Assembly (NCBI GenBank): GCA_046728935.1
Contig: JBKPFS010000047.1
Span: 1-6,622 of the forward strand
Source: DATAFO01 sp046728935
GTDB lineage: Bacteria; Actinomycetota; Thermoleophilia; Solirubrobacterales; 70-9
Length of the DNA: 6,622 nt
Direction: 5' to 3'
Shown here: one piece after another, positions 5,974 through 6,622 of the stretch
How positions within the stretch are numbered: position 1 is the stretch's first letter
Layout: each line of letters starts with the position of its first letter
Position numbers and translations under genes: made by a program
The notes under the pieces: generated by a model
Databases searched by the model: none
Told to the model about the DNA's origin: nothing
The model's input: only the letters and a program-made list of their open reading frames with translations

Positions 5974-6622
5974 ATGGGGGAGGAGCAAGCCGAGCCCACG
6001 TTCCTGTTCGCGGACCTGGCCGGCTTCACGGCCCTGACCGAGGCGCACGGGGACGAGCAGGCGGCGGAGCTCGCGGGGGAGTTCTGCGAGTTCGTTACGG
6101 GACTGCTGCCGGAGTACGAGGCCGAGCAGGTGAAGACGATCGGCGACGCCGTCATGGTTCGCTGCGGCGACCCGCGCGCCGCGGTCGAGTTGGGCGTGCG
6201 CATCGTCGGGGAGATCGGCGCGAAGCCGCAGTTCCCGATCGTGCGGGTGGGCATGCATACCGGCCCGGCGACGGAGCGCGGAGGCGACTGGTTTGGAGCG
6301 GCGGTCAACATCGCCGCCCGCGTGTCCGGCGCTGCGCGGGGCGACGAGGTGCTGCTCACCGCGGCGACGCGCGAGGCCGCCGGTCAGCTGGAGAGCGTCG
6401 AGCTGGAGTCGCGGGGCGTCCAGCGATTCAAGAACGTCAGGGAGGAGGTGGCGCTTTACCGGGCGAGTCACCGGGGCCCGGACCGCGAGGGCCTGCCGAC
6501 CGATCCGGTCTGTCGGATGGGCGTCGGGCCGGACGACGCGGCCGGGGCGCTGCGCCACGGTGGACAGGTCTTCTACTTCTGCTCGATGGAGTGCGCGCGG
6601 GCCTTCGCGGCGAATCCCGAGC
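5974..6622 (+). CDS. Class III adenylate cyclase with C-terminal YHS domain (3' end outside window)
   Basis: 216 residues are visible. Residues 8-165 form one class III nucleotide cyclase catalytic domain, predicted to convert ATP to cAMP as a homodimer. FLFADLAGFTALTE gives the first metal Asp (D14). VKTIGDAVM gives the second (D58) and the adenine-specifying Lys (K54). VRVGMHTGPA follows, then GGDWFGAAVNIAARV with the second adenine-specifying Asp (D105), the transition-state Asn (N112) and Arg (R116). All key residues are present, so an active adenylate cyclase is expected. FKNV (152-155) closes the domain. After a short linker, residues 177-216 form a YHS domain: DPVCRM at 177-182 and VFYFCSMECARAF at 199-211, with Cys 180, 203 and 207 as likely metal ligands. 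YHS domains occur in metal-handling proteins such as copper ATPases. No membrane helix or HAMP is present, so the visible part is cytoplasmic. The start at 5974 is set by the TAGGCT box and immediate homology. Confidence 0.9.
   Translation, partial: MGEEQAEPTFLFADLAGFTALTEAHGDEQAAELAGEFCEFVTGLLPEYEAEQVKTIGDAVMVRCGDPRAAVELGVRIVGEIGAKPQFPIVRVGMHTGPATERGGDWFGAAVNIAARVSGAARGDEVLLTAATREAAGQLESVELESRGVQRFKNVREEVALYRASHRGPDREGLPTDPVCRMGVGPDDAAGALRHGGQVFYFCSMECARAFAANPE

Noticed and set aside
5824..6558. Minus-strand frame of 244 codons opposite the cyclase
   Set aside because: It is antisense to a cyclase with every catalytic residue in place. The translation is His/Arg/Leu-rich without any domain.

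Overview
This is a GC-rich window (clearly above 65% G+C by eye) with strong G/C bias at third codon positions. It carries an IS481-type transposase tail, a TreT-like trehalose glycosyltransferase, SRPBCC proteins, a class III cyclase, and TANNNT hexamers placed directly before start codons. This suggests an Actinomycetota chromosome, probably a Thermoleophilia-like lineage (Solirubrobacterales/Gaiellales). That placement is inferred from composition and gene style; no marker gene is present.

Layout. 1-146: the last 47 codons of an IS481-family transposase, cut by the window edge. 312-1667 (+): two adjacent genes, a soluble SRPBCC-like protein and an SRPBCC protein with an N-terminal membrane region, probably one transcript. 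1709-2359 (-): a paralogue of the second SRPBCC gene lying tail to tail with it, whose reading frame is broken by three separate one-base losses. 2384-3043 (-): an unrecognised protein of about 219 aa with strongly patterned motifs, just upstream of the broken paralogue on the same strand. 3103-3489 (+): a small four-helix membrane protein resembling the CopD superfamily, divergent from the previous gene. 3490-3756: a convergent intergenic stretch with one short hairpin. 3757-5175 (-): an intact TreT-like GT4 trehalose synthase. 5232-about 5648 (+): the broken N-terminal half of a ZIP-type metal transporter, divergent from treT. 5649-5973: no recognisable gene. 5974-6622 (+): a class III adenylate cyclase with a C-terminal YHS metal-binding domain, running off the window end.

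Working together. Only the two SRPBCC genes at 312-1667 look like a true operon. The minus-strand pair (unknown protein plus broken SRPBCC paralogue) may once have been another. treT makes trehalose from an NDP-glucose donor and free glucose and stands alone here. I do not see a coherent multi-gene defence, secretion or biosynthetic system. The points most worth following are the cyclase-YHS fusion, the repeated TANNNT box 6-9 nt before start codons (probable leaderless genes), the clean multi-frameshift SRPBCC paralogue, and the half-deleted ZIP gene.
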